Below are positions 12,782 through 24,932 of a stretch of 64,000 bases of DNA, in pieces. Both the position numbers and the translations under genes were made by a program. The notes below the pieces were generated by a model. It was not told the DNA's origin. It made no database searches and saw only the letters and a program-made list of their open reading frames with translations. Source of the DNA: Sipunculus nudus (Eukaryota > Annelida > Sipuncula > Golfingiida > Sipunculidae); contig CM049308.1 in the NCBI GenBank assembly GCA_026874595.1, positions 45,453,327 through 45,517,326 of the forward strand. The letters are read 5' to 3'. Every line of letters starts with the position of its first letter. Position 1 is the stretch's first letter.

Positions 12782-14742
12782 ATGACCAAATGTTTAAAGA
12801 TCACAAAAGTAGAGAAAAAAAATCGTAAAAAATAAAAAAAATTGATGAAACACTCCATGGTCAATATCCATGCAAAGAATCATGGTGATTAATGCATTAG
12901 TTGTTCAGATACTTGAGCTTTTGTTTTAAATTTTGCATTATTCTGGGGGGTACTTCAGAACCCCATAGCTCGAAGAATATAGGTCACAGTGACCTAATTT
13001 CAGGTTTACAAGGAGAATTGCCATAGACCTCCCAGGATATCAAGTAAGAAGATTCCCGGTCTGGCAGTTACGATTTGTGCCCTGTTAACAGACAGACGCC
13101 TGGATGGCCGGACAGACGACGGACAAAAGGTGATCCCTACAGCTCAGATGACTTTCAGTCAGCTGAGCTAAAAATTGAAAAAATACAGGTGGCGCCACCA
13201 GAATGCAGAAACTGATGAATTATTTCATGATCAATATCCATGCAAAGAATCATGGTGATCAATATAATAATTGTCCAGATACTTGAGCTTTTGTATCAAA
13301 TTTTCCATTATTCTGGGGGGTACTTCGGAGCCCCATAGCTCAGAGGTTATGGGTAACAGAGACCTAATTTCAAGTTTTTAAGGAAACTTTTCATGGGCCT
13401 CTCAGCATGTCAAGAGAGAAGATTCTAGGTCCAGTTGTTACGATTTGTGCCATGTTAACAGATGACCACATCTTATGAGATCTCAAAAATAGAGAAAAAA
13501 ATTCGTAAAAATAAAATAAATACAGGTGGCGCCACCATACTGCAGTACTGATGACACATTCCATGATCAATATCCATGCAAAGAATCATGGTGATCACTG
13601 CAATAGTTGTTTAGATACTTGAGCTTTTGTATCAAATTGTCCATTATTCTGAGGGATACTTCAGATGACTTACAGTCAGCTGAGCTAAAAACACTTAATG
13701 GTCAATATCCATGCAAAGAATCATGATGATCTCCGTATTAGTTGTTCAGATACTTCAGGTTTTGTATCAAATTGTCCATTATTCTGAGGGCTACTTCAGA
13801 GTCCTATAGCTTGAAGGATATGGGTAACAGAGACCTAATTTCAAGTTTCCACAGGCACTCTTCATGGGCCTCCTTGCATGACAAGAATGAAGTTTCTAGG
13901 TCCAGTTGTTGCAATTTGTACCCTCTTGATAGATAACATAGGTGGCGCCACCAGTCTGCAGGAACTGATGGAACATCTCATAATCAATATGTATGCCAAA
14001 AATCATGACCATCAGTGATGTAGTTATTGAGATATTGAAGTTTTTGTATGAAATTTTTGACTACTCTGGGGGGGTACTTTGGGGCCCCATACCTCGAAGG
14101 ATATGGGTAACAGAGACCTAATTTCTGGTTTCCATGGAGACATTTCATAGGTCTCTCAGTGTGTCAAGAATGAAGATTCTAGGTCCAGTCTTTACGATTT
14201 GTGCCTTGTTAACAGATGTTTACATTTTGAAAAGTCTCAAAAATAGAGAAAAAAATTCGTAAAAAATTGAACGATACAGGTGGCGCCACCAGTCTGCAGG
14301 AAGTGATGGAACATCTCATGATCAATATGTATGACAAAAAATCATGACCAGCAGTCAAGTATTTAATGAGATATTGAAGTTTTTGTTTGAAATTTTATAC
14401 TTTTCTGGGGGGGTAGTTTGGGGCCCCATAGCTCGAAGGATATGGGTAACAGAGACCTAATTTCTGGTTTCCATGGAGACTTTTCATAGGTCTCTCAGTG
14501 TGTCGAGAATGAAGATTCTAGGTCCAGTCGTTATGATTTGTGCCACGTTAACAGATGACAGCATCCTTAAAGGTCTCAAAAATAGAGGAAAAAATCGTAA
14601 AAAATCAAACAATACAGATGGCGCCACAAGTCTGCAGGAACTGATGGAACATTTCATAATCAATATGTATGCCAAAAATCATGACCATCAGTGATGTAGT
14701 TATTGAGATATTGAAGTTTTTGTATGAAATTTTTGACTACTC

Positions 14743-14757
14743 GGGGGGGGGGGGGGG
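14743..14757 (+). repeat. Poly-G run (15 G)
   Basis: An uninterrupted run of 15 G where sister units have 5-8 G ('ctggggggtac'). The site is an unstable homopolymer within the F1b core. Confidence 0.85.
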
Positions 14758-15569
14758 TACTTTGGGGCCCCATAGCTCGAAGGATATGGTTAACAGAGAC
14801 CTAATTTCTGGTTTCCAAGGATATTTTTCATGGACCTCTCAGTGTGTCAAGAATGAAGATTCTAGGTCCAGTCGTTACGATTTGTGCCATGCTAACAGAT
14901 GACAGCATCCTTAAAGGTCTCAAAAATAGAGGAAAAAATCGTAAAAAATCGAACAATAAAGGTGGCACCACCAGTCTGCAGGAAGTGATGACACATCTCA
15001 TGATCAATAGTTATGCCACAAATCTTGACCATCAGTCAAGTAGTTAATGAGATATTGAAGTTTATGTATGAAATTTTTTACTTTTCTTGGGGGTACTTTG
15101 GGGCTCCATAGCTCAAAGAATATGGGTAACAGAGACCTAATTTCTGGTTTCCATGGAGACCTTTCAGAGGTTTCTCAGTGTGTCAAGAATGAAGATTCTA
15201 GGTCCAGTCTTTACGATTTGTGCCTTGTTTACAGATGTTTACATTTTGAAAAGTCTCAAAAATAGAGAAAAAAATTCGTAAAAAATTGAACGATACAGGT
15301 GGCGCCACCAGTCTGCAGGAAGTGATGGAACCTCTCATGATCAATATGTATGCCAAAAATCATGACCATCAGTCAAGAAGTTAATGAGATATTGAAGTTT
15401 TTGTATGAAATTTTGGACTTTTCTGGGGGGTACTTTGGGGCCCCATAGCTCGAAGGATATGGGTAACAGAGACCTAATTTCTGGTTTCCAAGGAGATTTT
15501 TCATGGACCTCCCTGGATATCAAGTAAGAGGATTCCAGTTCTAGCGGTTACGATTTGTGCCTGGTTAAC

Positions 15570-15623
15570 GGACAGACAGACGGACAGACGGACAGACAGA
15601 CAGACAGACAGACGGACGACGGA
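15570..15623 (+). repeat. AGAC/GGAC microsatellite
   Basis: Thirteen or so GACA/GACG tetranucleotides immediately before the F1b terminal hairpin at 15641-15669. Confidence 0.85.
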
Positions 15624-16799
15624 CAAAGAGTGATCGCTATAGCTCAGATGACTCTCAGTCAGCTGAGCTAAAAATCACTGAACTGAGACCATTTGAATAA
15701 ACTTCAGAAAGCACTACCCTAGGATCATTTCTGTGCGATATTAAACAATTTGGCCATATAGTTTCAAGAGAAGAAGTTTTTTGTTGACGTCAGTATGATA
15801 TGGGCACTGATGACCCCTGTACAAAAAAGGCTGATAAAGGTGGTGCCACCAATATCTCAATTTCAAATATGACTCATCTGACCAACATTGGCATAAAATT
15901 TGGTGATGATAGGTCCAGCCTTTTCTGAGATTGTAATTTTAGTATGCTTTTTTGGACAGAAGACTAACTTCAACTTCTTGTAACTCGGCCAAAAATCATC
16001 GAACTTAAACCATTTGAACAAACTTGAGATAGGTTGTTCCGGGGATCATTTCTATAAAATATTGAACAATTAGGCTGAACAGTTTGAGAGAAGAAGATTT
16101 TTAAAGCTTTTTTAGCTTTATCCCCATAAAATCTAAGAAAATGCAGTTAGCCAAAAAATAAGCAAAATCCGATAGGGTTTTTAGATGACTAATTTTTTGC
16201 ATAAAATTTGGTGATGCTAACTCTTTCCGTTTTCAAGATGGTATGGGTTAACGTACAGAGGACGGACGATGGACGGACGGACGGAAGACGGACGACGCCA
16301 TACCATCGCATAAGCTCACAGGTTCGCTAAAAAGTCCTTAGCTGTAACATGTTTTGTGTTAAGTGATCAAATATCTTTCCTGATTTTTTTGCAAAATGCT
16401 TTATGTTTGAGCCCGTAACTTTTTTAAATTATACAATACAGACCTAATTTCTGGTATGTACATAGGAACTGTATAAAGGAATATTTATGGTAAATATGAG
16501 AAAAAACAGATGAGTGGTTTTGATATTAGGCAGTCCTGAAGTGTGAAAATCGGTTTTTAAAAAACAAGGCCTACAGGCCTTATGTGAACCTGTGCATTGG
16601 GAAATACACCAGGTATAATGCTTCAATGCTGGACCACTACTTCTCATTATTATAAACAATGCAGGTACTAAACATTTTGAATAAGAAACATTTACACAAA
16701 CATCACTGCTGAAATTCTGGCATAGGTGCACACAACACAACTAGGCACCCATGGGTCTCGACACTCAGCTGAATTTGTCTATAAGGATATTTTTAAAGA

Positions 16800-17765
16800 A
16801 ATTTTCAGAATTACAGTCCTGTGACCTCAACCAATGACCTTGTGACCAAAAAATCATAGAACTTAATATCCTTGAACTTGCAGCATTAGAATTATTGTAA
16901 CAATCTTTTAAAAAGTGACCTTGACATCTGACCAGATAATCTCAAATTCTACAGGTCTCCTCACTTTTTAATTTACAGTGCATCCACAATCTTAAAGATG
17001 TGGCTTCTGTGACCTTCAACTTAGATCGCTGGACCCTGAAAATCAAAATGAATTTACTTATGAGGTTGGTAAATATTAAATCAAGTTTGAAGCAAGTCTG
17101 TCTATCCAAAGCAGAATTATCATTCATAATCTAATCTGTGATTTGATGGGCCCTGTGACCTTGACCTATGACCCAAAAATGAAACAGAATCTTCCCCTAG
17201 TGGCAGGTTAGCAATATCTTGAAGATGGAAGGTTTGCGATGAAAAGTTTGGCTTCAAATGCATACACATTCCTTATAAAGAAATGGGACCTTGACCTTTG
17301 ACCATTGGACCCCAAAATCACATGTTTCCTACTTTAGTAGTGGGCCATTTATAAGTGAAGTTTGAAACCAATATGTCAAACTAAACTTGATTTATCATCT
17401 GGAAACTAATTTGTGAACAGATGGCCCCTGTGACCTTGACCTTTGACCTTGTGACCCCAAATTAATTCATGCTCTCCCCATACTGGCAAGTCAGCTAAAT
17501 GCGCAAGATGGAAAGTTTGGGATGAATAGCTTGGCTTAAAATGCAGCCATAATCTTTTAATTAAGTGAGTCCTGTGACCTTGACCATTGACCTCATGACC
17601 CCAAAATCAAATAGATTCTTGCTTTAGTGATGGGCCATGTGTAAGTCTAGTTTAAAATCCATGTGCCAATCCAACCTGGAGTTATAGTCCGGAAACAAAT
17701 TTGTGTGGATGGACAAAGACAGACAGACATACAAACAGACAGACAGACAGACAGACAGGGTGATT
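16800..17765 (+). repeat. TGACCT-rich core array with GACA microsatellite
   Basis: GACCTTGACC-type blocks recur near 16916, 17154, 17289, 17437 and 17577, i.e. every ~140 bp, and the array closes with a GACA run (17710-17760). On the minus strand each block reads as AGGTCA half-sites with one-base spacing followed by TCAAGGTCA. Confidence 0.75.
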
Positions 17766-17879
17766 AGTATAGGGCATCCACTTGTGATCAATAAACACAC
17801 CAGGTTTTTGGACACCAGATGTAATCACAGCTGAGAAACTGACATGATTGATGTCATTTTATAGTAACTAAATAGAAAA

Positions 17880-18784
17880 CTAGAATACGGGTAGTCGAAA
17901 AGGGACTACATGTATCTGCCAAAATCAGAGTAGGACGGGTGAAGTGAGGCATGGATTGAGTGGCAAGGGGAAACAGAGTTACATGTGTTACAGATTATAA
18001 TGGATGTCTGCCATGTAAACATGATTGAAGGTGGCGCCATCTGTTAACTGAACAAGAAACTATCCATGATGTATACACATGCAAAATTTCAGGTGGAAAA
18101 GTCAAACCACTGCAGAGATATGAGTGATTTTATCCGACAGCAGACAAAACAGATGGATGCTGTGCAAAAATGGCTGCAGGTGGCGTGACCATGTTTGTGT
18201 ATGTTATAAAGCTATCCAAGGGCTACATTTGTGTAGAAATTTTTCCCTGATTGGTCAAACAAGTCAGGAGATATAAGCATTAATGTCTGCAGCGTGAACG
18301 TGAATAAAGCTAGGGCAACCTGTCATAAAATCAAGAAAGCTATCCAGGATGTATACGCATGCCAAATTACAGGTAATTTGGTCAAACCACTGCAGAGATA
18401 TGATTGATTTTAACCCAAGGCAGATTAACAGATGAACACTGTGCAAGCATGGTTGCAGGTGGCGCCACCATTTTTTGTGTTTGTTATAAAGCTATCCAAG
18501 GGCTACATTTGTACAAAATTTTTTTCCTGATCGGTCAAACGGTTCCTGAGATATTAGGGTTTATATGTGGAAACAGATGCACAAACGGACACTGAGCAGA
18601 GAGGAAAGGTCAGAGGTCAAGGCCAATTGGTAAGGCATCAGTTCACATGTGACCCGATAATTGGTGTAAGTTTCCGAAAAATCTGTCCAGTAGTCTCAGA
18701 GGAATTCTCCGGAAACAAAGGCGGTGGCGGCCGCGGGTCCCGGTCAAAAACATAGTATCTACAAAACTTCGTTTTGGTGGATAC
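17880..18784 (+). mobile_element. F3 element, complete, 905 bp
   Basis: It starts CTAGAATACGGGTAGTC with the subterminal motif GTATCTGCCAAAATCAGAG (17912-17930), which is a near reverse complement of the right arm of its own 3' hairpin (18755-18784). The core has two ~277-bp-type units with GGTGGCGCCAT and GGTGGCGCCACC. Left flank 'aaatagaaaa' and right flank 'aaatatctgttaaaatagg' rejoin the uninterrupted sequence at 8560-8590 and 40030-40062 without target duplication. Non-coding. Confidence 0.8.
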
Positions 18785-18799
18785 AAATATCTGTTAAAA

Positions 18800-19149
18800 T
18801 AGGAAAAAGTACAGGTGGCGCCACCACATTTCAGGAACTGACAAAATTAGTCATGGTCAATATTCAAGGCATGATTCAAGACAAACCATGCATTAATCAA
18901 GATATTGAAGGTTTAGTATCAAATTTTTTACTATCCTGGGTATTACTTTCAAACCCAATAGCTCAAAGGATATACGTCGCAGTGACCTAATTTCCAGTTT
19001 CCAAGGAGATTTTTTATTGACCTCCCTGGATCTTCACTTACGATTACGATTTGTGCCTTGCTAAAGGACTGCCAGACGCCCGGACGTCCGGACGGACGAC
19101 AGACAGGCGCCATTCCTTAACCTCAGTTGACTTACAGTCAGCTGGGCTA
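18800..19149 (+). repeat. F1b-like single unit with terminal hairpin
   Basis: GGTGGCGCCACC at ~18816, one 'tttcaggaactgacaaaa...tagtcatggtcaatattc' unit, a GGACG-rich stretch and an F1-type hairpin (~19120-19149). Paralogous to 8600-8940, 32300-32640 and 40070-40406. Confidence 0.65.
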
Positions 19150-20143
19150 AAAATGATTGTAGCTGGCACCACCACACTTGTATACAACATAGCTATCAGA
19201 AATATATAAATATCCAAAGTTCAGACTGATATATCAAACCCCTCCTGAGAAATAAACAGGGACACACACTGTGCAAAAATTATTGTAGGTGGCACCACCA
19301 GTCTTGTATATGACAAAGCTATTTGATAGGGTAAAAATATGCAAAATTTCAGGATGATATATCTAATCCCTCTATAGAAATAACCTGGCACAAAAATCAC
19401 ACACTGTGCAACAGTCATTGTAGGTGGTGACACCTGTCTTGTGAACGAGAAAGCCATCAAAGACACATAGACAGGTCATAATATCAGGCCAATACATCAA
19501 ACTTACCTTGAGTCTGATGCATGGGGCTGACCAGGCTTTGGTGAGAAAGGCAGTTGCCCTGAGTGAACTGTGACAAATTTGCTGGCTCGGGCTACTGCAC
19601 TGAGTGAACTCATGACCTGCACCTGGCTAGACTGGGTGAACTTTTGACCTGTACCTGGCTGCACTGAGTGAACTCTTGACCTGTTGCCTAATCTGATACA
19701 GTTGGCAGTCTGCCAAAGCTATAAATAGATTGGCTCCACATGCAGCCCTGAGGGGCATGACACCCATGAGGTGATCACATTGTGCCCATGAGGTGTTCAC
19801 ATGTCACCCATGAGGGGATCACATGCCATGTGCTTGGCTGCACTGACTGGACTCTTGACATATATCTAGCTGCACTGAATGAACTCTTGATCTATTGCCA
19901 AATCTAAAACAGTTGGCAGTTTCTTAACCTACTTAAATATACAGACACAATCTTGGCCTGTTGGCAAATCTGTTTACACATACTGAAAGACTTTGGCTAA
20001 AATGCTTTTTTTCAAGCTGAAATATTCTTAAACGTTTTACCAAAATATCTAGAATAATAAAAGATACAGTTCTTTCATTGTTAAAGGTCCAATAATTCTG
20101 CCAAAAATCATTCAAGTAAACTTGAACAAAGGCCACATAAGAA
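19150..20143 (+). repeat. F4 interior block
   Basis: Paralogue of 9345-10300 and 40407-41450: 'gattgtagctggcaccacca', repeated 'actgagtgaactcttgacc' motifs, and three copies of 'cacccatgaggtgatcaca'-like motifs near 19767-19830 that act as a small tandem repeat. No gene seen. Confidence 0.6.
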
Positions 20144-21170
20144 CTAGACATTTCCCCCCTTTAAGAATAGGCCCCCATTTTAGCAGCATATACTGACACT
20201 TGGCAAGCAATTATTGTTTCTTCCATCTATCAATCCACAATCTTTTTCAAGATGTTGACTAATTTTTGGACAGATGGCTTCTGTGACTTTCACCTTTGAC
20301 CTTGTGACCTCAAAATGATAGGGGTCTTCATCTATTGGCATATGAACTATATGTGCAAGTTGAAAGGTCTGAGATGAAATGTTTGGCTGAAAATGCATCC
20401 ACAACCTTTTTAAATATGTGTCCTGTGACCTTGAACTTTGACCTCATGACCCCAAAATCAATTGGAGTCTTGTCTTTTCAATAGGACATATATAAGATAA
20501 GTTTGAAATCAATGCATCAATAAAAGCAGGAATTATCATCCAGAAACTAATTTTTTGACAGATAGCTCCTGTGGCCTTGACCTTTGACCCCAAAATTGAT
20601 ATGGATCATCCACTATTGTCAAGTGAGCTATATATTCAAGATGGAAGACCTGGGATCAAAGTTTGGCTTAAAATGCATCTACAGTATCTTTTAAGATGCG
20701 AGTCCAGTGACCTTGACCTTTGACCTCATGACCCTAGAACCTATAGGGTTCTTACTTTAGTGGTGGGCCATACATAAGTCATGTTTGAAATCCATATGGC
20801 TATCAACACTGGAGATATCATAAGAGGTGTGTGATTTTCACCAAATATGGCTACACTAAAGGTCAAGGCCACTCTCATGGTAAAGGTCATGACCCAAATG
20901 TAAATAGACCTCATCCCATAACCCATCTCTCTACATGTGCATAATATGAAAGAAATCTGTCCAATAATTTTTTAGACTTATAATGCTTACAGTACTGTCA
21001 AGTGACAATTATGGGGGTTATTAAAAGGCGTAAAAACAAGAAAAAGATAATAAGTGACGCCACCAATTTCTGGTATATCACAAGGCTATCCAAGATCTTC
21101 GGTCACCTTGATTTTTGGACCAGTCTATCCAAGCTTACTTTATATTAGATATTTAAGAATTTGTGTTATT
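20144..21170 (+). mobile_element. F5-like element, degraded
   Basis: It begins CTAGACATTTCCCCCC, as in the F5 heads at 43600 and 45607, and carries cores with GACCTTTGACC blocks (20287, 20427, 20576, 20709) and 'aaggtcatgacccaaatg', shared with 46060-46700. Left flank 'ggccacataagaa' and the sequence after ~21170 ('cgtttacaagaagactt') match the uninterrupted F4 core at 10290 and 10806. No clear 3' hairpin remains. Confidence 0.5.
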
Positions 21171-21246
21171 TTCTCCGTTTACAAGAAGACTTTAAAAGGT
21201 TTTTCAGCTTTTCCCCTGTAAAATCTAAGTAAATGCAGATGGCAAA

Positions 21247-24200
21247 CAAGGGACCTATGGGTCACGGCGCTCAGCTGTTATATAAGATAAAAAAGTATGA
21301 TTTAGAAATGAGGCACATGCTGGTTTTATGTTGTTACAAAAATAAGCTGTATTATGATTTGTTGTTGTTTAGCTTATGTATGATTTTGATAGCACTTTGG
21401 AGACAGGAAAGAGGATTAATTTAATTTATTTTATTAACAAATGGAGTGCTATTGTCACACAGATTTTGACTTGGCCATATAACTTATAAGCAGAACATAT
21501 AATATAAGAGTTTAACTATTTATTAAAAAAATTACAAATATTGTCCCAAATATAAGAGAATATTATGATTTTTTCAAATAAAATATGACTGAAATGATTA
21601 TTAAAATAATATTAAAGAATATATTCATGAATGCATTCATTAATACATTTTGAAAGTATTTGCACTGGTATTCATATACTTTCATTTTTACCTGAATTCC
21701 CTTTCTTATGAAAGAAATTTTATAATGGAGTACATATTCATATTCGTGTTTAAATACAATTGCAAAGTATTCGCACCATGTCTGGTATTTATTCAGTTTT
21801 CACCAAACAATGATGTTGAGAATCCAGAATATACAAAATTCACACATTTAAATAATGATCATAAGTACCTCGTTTTTAGGCTTTTATTTATATTAAAAAA
21901 AATGTAATATATTCACTTTGGACGAATTTCACATCAATGTACTAACTATAGACACAGTAGGAATCTAGATAATAATATTATCAACTGCATCATTGTCTAT
22001 CATTAATTTCCTTCATATGATCCCTAATGATTAGTAATGAATAATATGATTTACTTTTTTATCATTAAAATTGAACTGAAAAATACCATAGGTGACTGCA
22101 TGGTGTTATTTGGAATATGTGACATTCTATCCATCGATACAAGATTCTTATAACATCAGTAACTGCAAGTTAATTTCCTGTTATTATCAACTAACAAATT
22201 CCTTTTCTATTTTTCTTTAATTTGTTATTAAAAACCAATAAAAATTTATTAATTTATTGTTTATTGTTATGTTGTTGGTTAAAACTACTAGATGAGTTGG
22301 GTTGGACACCTGGATCAACTGTGGCTGGCCATTATATAATAAGCTGTCTGGAGCCACAGTTTATGACTCGCCTCAAGCATGCATAATTTGCTGAAAGTTC
22401 AACAAGGTCAACATACAGGTGACTCAAGAGGTGCTACAGAGAGCCAAGGTCTGACATGGTCTCATAAAAACATTAATAAAAGCTACAATTTTTGGCCAAT
22501 TTCTTTCAGCTTTTTAAACTAAAAAGTTGAAATCTTTATGTGTGCATGATATGAAAATTATATCAACAGTGCTCACATGAAACAAACATGCCATGGTCAA
22601 AGTTGGGCAAAATTTAAGGTACTAATTTTATATTTATACTAATAACTTATAAAATTTGAAAAATTCAGAACTAATTTTGGGTATTCAATTGAATCTTGAT
22701 TAAATAATGTTACATCTCTGACAAAAAATCTCTAGCTTCAGCAATCCTCTTGTTAAGGGAGTAAATATTTTTCTTAATTTTTTACAAAGTGCATTATGTT
22801 TGGGCCCATAACTTAAAACAATTACGCAATACTGCCATCATTTCTGGCATGTTCATAGAGAATGTATAGAAAAATATGTATATTATATATGATTAAAGTC
22901 AGATCAGTGGTTTTGATATTAGGCAGTCTTGAAGTGTAACAATGGGTTTTTAATGGAAAAATGACGTTTTTCATTAATATCTCGAAGGTATTAAGTCCTA
23001 GTGACCAAATTCTTGGCATGGTAGGGGATTTTTGAGACATCTAATTGCATGCCAAATTTTAGGAACTGAGAGCTGAAGCTGGGGAGCTGAGCACTTGCAA
23101 ACTGCATGACACTAGCTAGATGTAAACAATATGTTACATACCGTAAAATCTCCACTTAAAATCGCGGTTTAATCAAGAAATTCAAAATCTTGAAATCAGG
23201 TTGATTTCCTGAAAGCACTGTGCGGTTTATACTAGAAGGGTTTCCTGAATATCTTCCTGACAGTCATCGTTTTTGGGCCGGCGAGTGGGCGATAATATTG
23301 CAACTTTCGAAGGCCGTTCTTAGCAGCAGTCTCGCATGCATGGGAGCCGTGTGTAAATGTATTACTTACGATTATTTGTTATATATAAATTAAAATATTG
23401 CTGATTAGTTTTCGTGTGATATATAACTTGTTATAAAATCTTGGTAATTGTTACCAAATAATACGTTTACAACAACCCTGCTGTAACACACAGCGGCCTA
23501 ACTGCATTAAATGCGGCGGTATAAAAAGCTTCAGAGTAAACTGGAAGAACTTCAAACCCTTGTCGGAAAAAAATCGTGTAAAATCAAATAGTGCGTTTAT
23601 GACAAGGAAACTTTAAGTAATCCAAGGGAGATATAGTACTTTATTCGAATGACCACGAAATTCAGCTAAATATTATGTTTTAGTATGTAAACAAGACTCA
23701 CTTTTAAAACTTTGCAATCCTTGCGCTTGAAACTGTCTCAGAATCTGAAACAATGAACTGCGTGACCTTTGCTCGCTGAGCCAACAAGGCCCGTTACCAC
23801 TGGTTACACAGGCGGCTGCCGGCCAGCCGTGGCTGGAGGGAAAACCCAGAGCAGACATCGTTCCCCGTGTATCACCATTTAGCCTGATGTAAACAATATG
23901 TTACATGGTGCTTGAAAACTTGAATAAAATCTACAGTTTTTGATCAACTGGTTTCAAATTTTTGGTGTTTACAGACAAAATGCTAAAAAAAACATGCTTA
24001 GAGAATTAAATCCACAGTACTTACAGGAAAAAAACGTGCCATAGTCAAAATAGGGCAAAATTTAAGGTACCAATTTTTTAATTTTGTTAATATTTAAAAA
24101 AATTTAAAAGATTTTGATCTAATTTTGGGTATACAATTTAATTTTGATTAATTAAAGTTATATTACTGGTAAAAAAGTTTATAGCTTTAACATATTTTGT

Positions 24201-24626
24201 GTTAAGTGATCAAATATCTTTCCTGATTTTTTACACAATGCATTATGTTTGGGCCCATAACTTTTTAAATTTACATAATACAGACATAATTTCTGGCATG
24301 TACATAGGAACTATACAGATGAATAATTATGGTAAATATGATGAAAAACAGATGAGTGGTTTTAATATTAGGCAGTCCTGAAGTGTAAAAATAGGTTTTT
24401 AATAAAAAATTGAGGTTTTTCCTTAATTTCTAAAAGGAACGAAGTCGCAAAGACCCAGTTTTCAGCTTGGTAGGAGATCTTGGGGACATCTAACATTATG
24501 CCGAATTTTGGATTCCTAGGTCTTACGGTTTCAAAATGTGCCACATCTGCGGACGGACGGACAGACGGACGGACGACGGACAATGGACCACGACTATAGC
24601 TCAGATGACTTATAGTCAGCTGAGCT
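21247..24626 (+). mobile_element. F1 element, complete, carrying a 746-bp insertion
   Basis: Close paralogue of 4023-6665 along its whole length: same head, AT-rich left part, 250-bp block (22200-22460), ~680-bp cores, ACGG microsatellite and hairpin (24598-24626). Flanks 'gcagatggcaaa' and 'aaaaataagctaaatc' rejoin the F4 core seen at 10864-10885. Without the inserted 23140-23885 and its duplicated target the element is about 2.6 kb, matching the other copy. Confidence 0.75.
23140..23885. mobile_element. Unclassified 746-bp insertion with 21-bp target duplication
   Basis: The 21 bp at 23119-23139 (starting GATGTAAACAAT) are repeated at 23886-23906, and the sister F1 copy (around 5899) has the site only once. 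The insert is richer in CpG than its surroundings, starts ACCGTAAAATC and ends ATTTAGCCT. It has no poly(A) or recognisable terminal inverted repeats. No protein was recognised. A target duplication this long fits LINE-machinery insertion (SINE or processed transcript) better than a DNA transposon, but the tail is missing. Confidence 0.7.
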
Positions 24627-24756
24627 AAAAATAAGCTAAATCTAACAACATTGATATGTTACAGATTATTGCATAAAATCTGGGGATGGTAGATCCTGCT
24701 ATTCCTGAGAAATTATGGGATAATATACAGATGACCAATGACCCCTGTACAAAAAA

Positions 24757-24932
24757 AGGCCTACAGGCCTAATGAGATTACACCAGGTATAATGCTTCAA
24801 TGCTGGACCATTACTTTTCAAGAACATGTGTAACATGTATATGAATAATGCAAGTACTAAACACTTAGAACAAGAAACAATTAAACAAACATCACTGTTG
24901 CAATTCTGGCATGGGTGCACACAACACAAAAA
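24757..24932 (+). mobile_element. F4 head fragment
   Basis: GGCCTACAGGCCTAATGAG at ~24759, with the first C of the usual CAAGG head lost, followed by the F4 left region ('accaggtataatgcttcaatgctggacc'). It is interrupted by the F3 head at 24933. Its tail could be the F4 end at 32297, but the flanks do not restore an uninterrupted site. Confidence 0.5.

Larger units (their letters stand above)
12004..15669 (+). mobile_element. F1b element with ~165/340-bp core array
   Basis: Head CAAGTGACCCAGGGGTCATG with subterminal GCTCAGCTGA, then an array of ~165-bp half-units early on and ~340-bp units from about 13198 (starts near 13198, 13525, 13941, 14279, 14617, 14961, 15298), most opening with GGTGGCGCCACC or a near copy. 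It ends in an AGAC/GGAC microsatellite and the F1 hairpin (15641-15669). Flanks 'actcagccaa' and 'aaaaatcactgaac' rejoin the uninterrupted F4 core seen at 11819 and 37981. Hairpin copies at 13141-13169 and ~13661-13688 mark internal fused or older ends. Confidence 0.7.
7267..16328 (+). mobile_element. F4 rolling-circle-like element, 9.1 kb
   Basis: Head CAAGGCCTACAGGCCTAATG with subterminal GCAAACCTGTG; tail GCATAAGCTC...CAGGTTCGCT at 16308-16328. Left flank 'ttatattactagaaaa' and right flank 'aaaaagtccttagc' join into the uninterrupted F1 sequence seen near 6169 and 24150, so the insertion point is an A run without target duplication. Inside: a receptor-half-site core (7490-8460), F1b-like and F3 fragments, GGTGGC-type repeats, the F4 core (10500-12003, 15670-16300) and a nested F1b element. 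Confidence 0.65.

Noticed and set aside
23140-23885. Insertion as a solo LTR
   Set aside because: A solo LTR should have a 4-6 bp target duplication and TG...CA ends; here the duplication is 21 bp and the ends do not fit.
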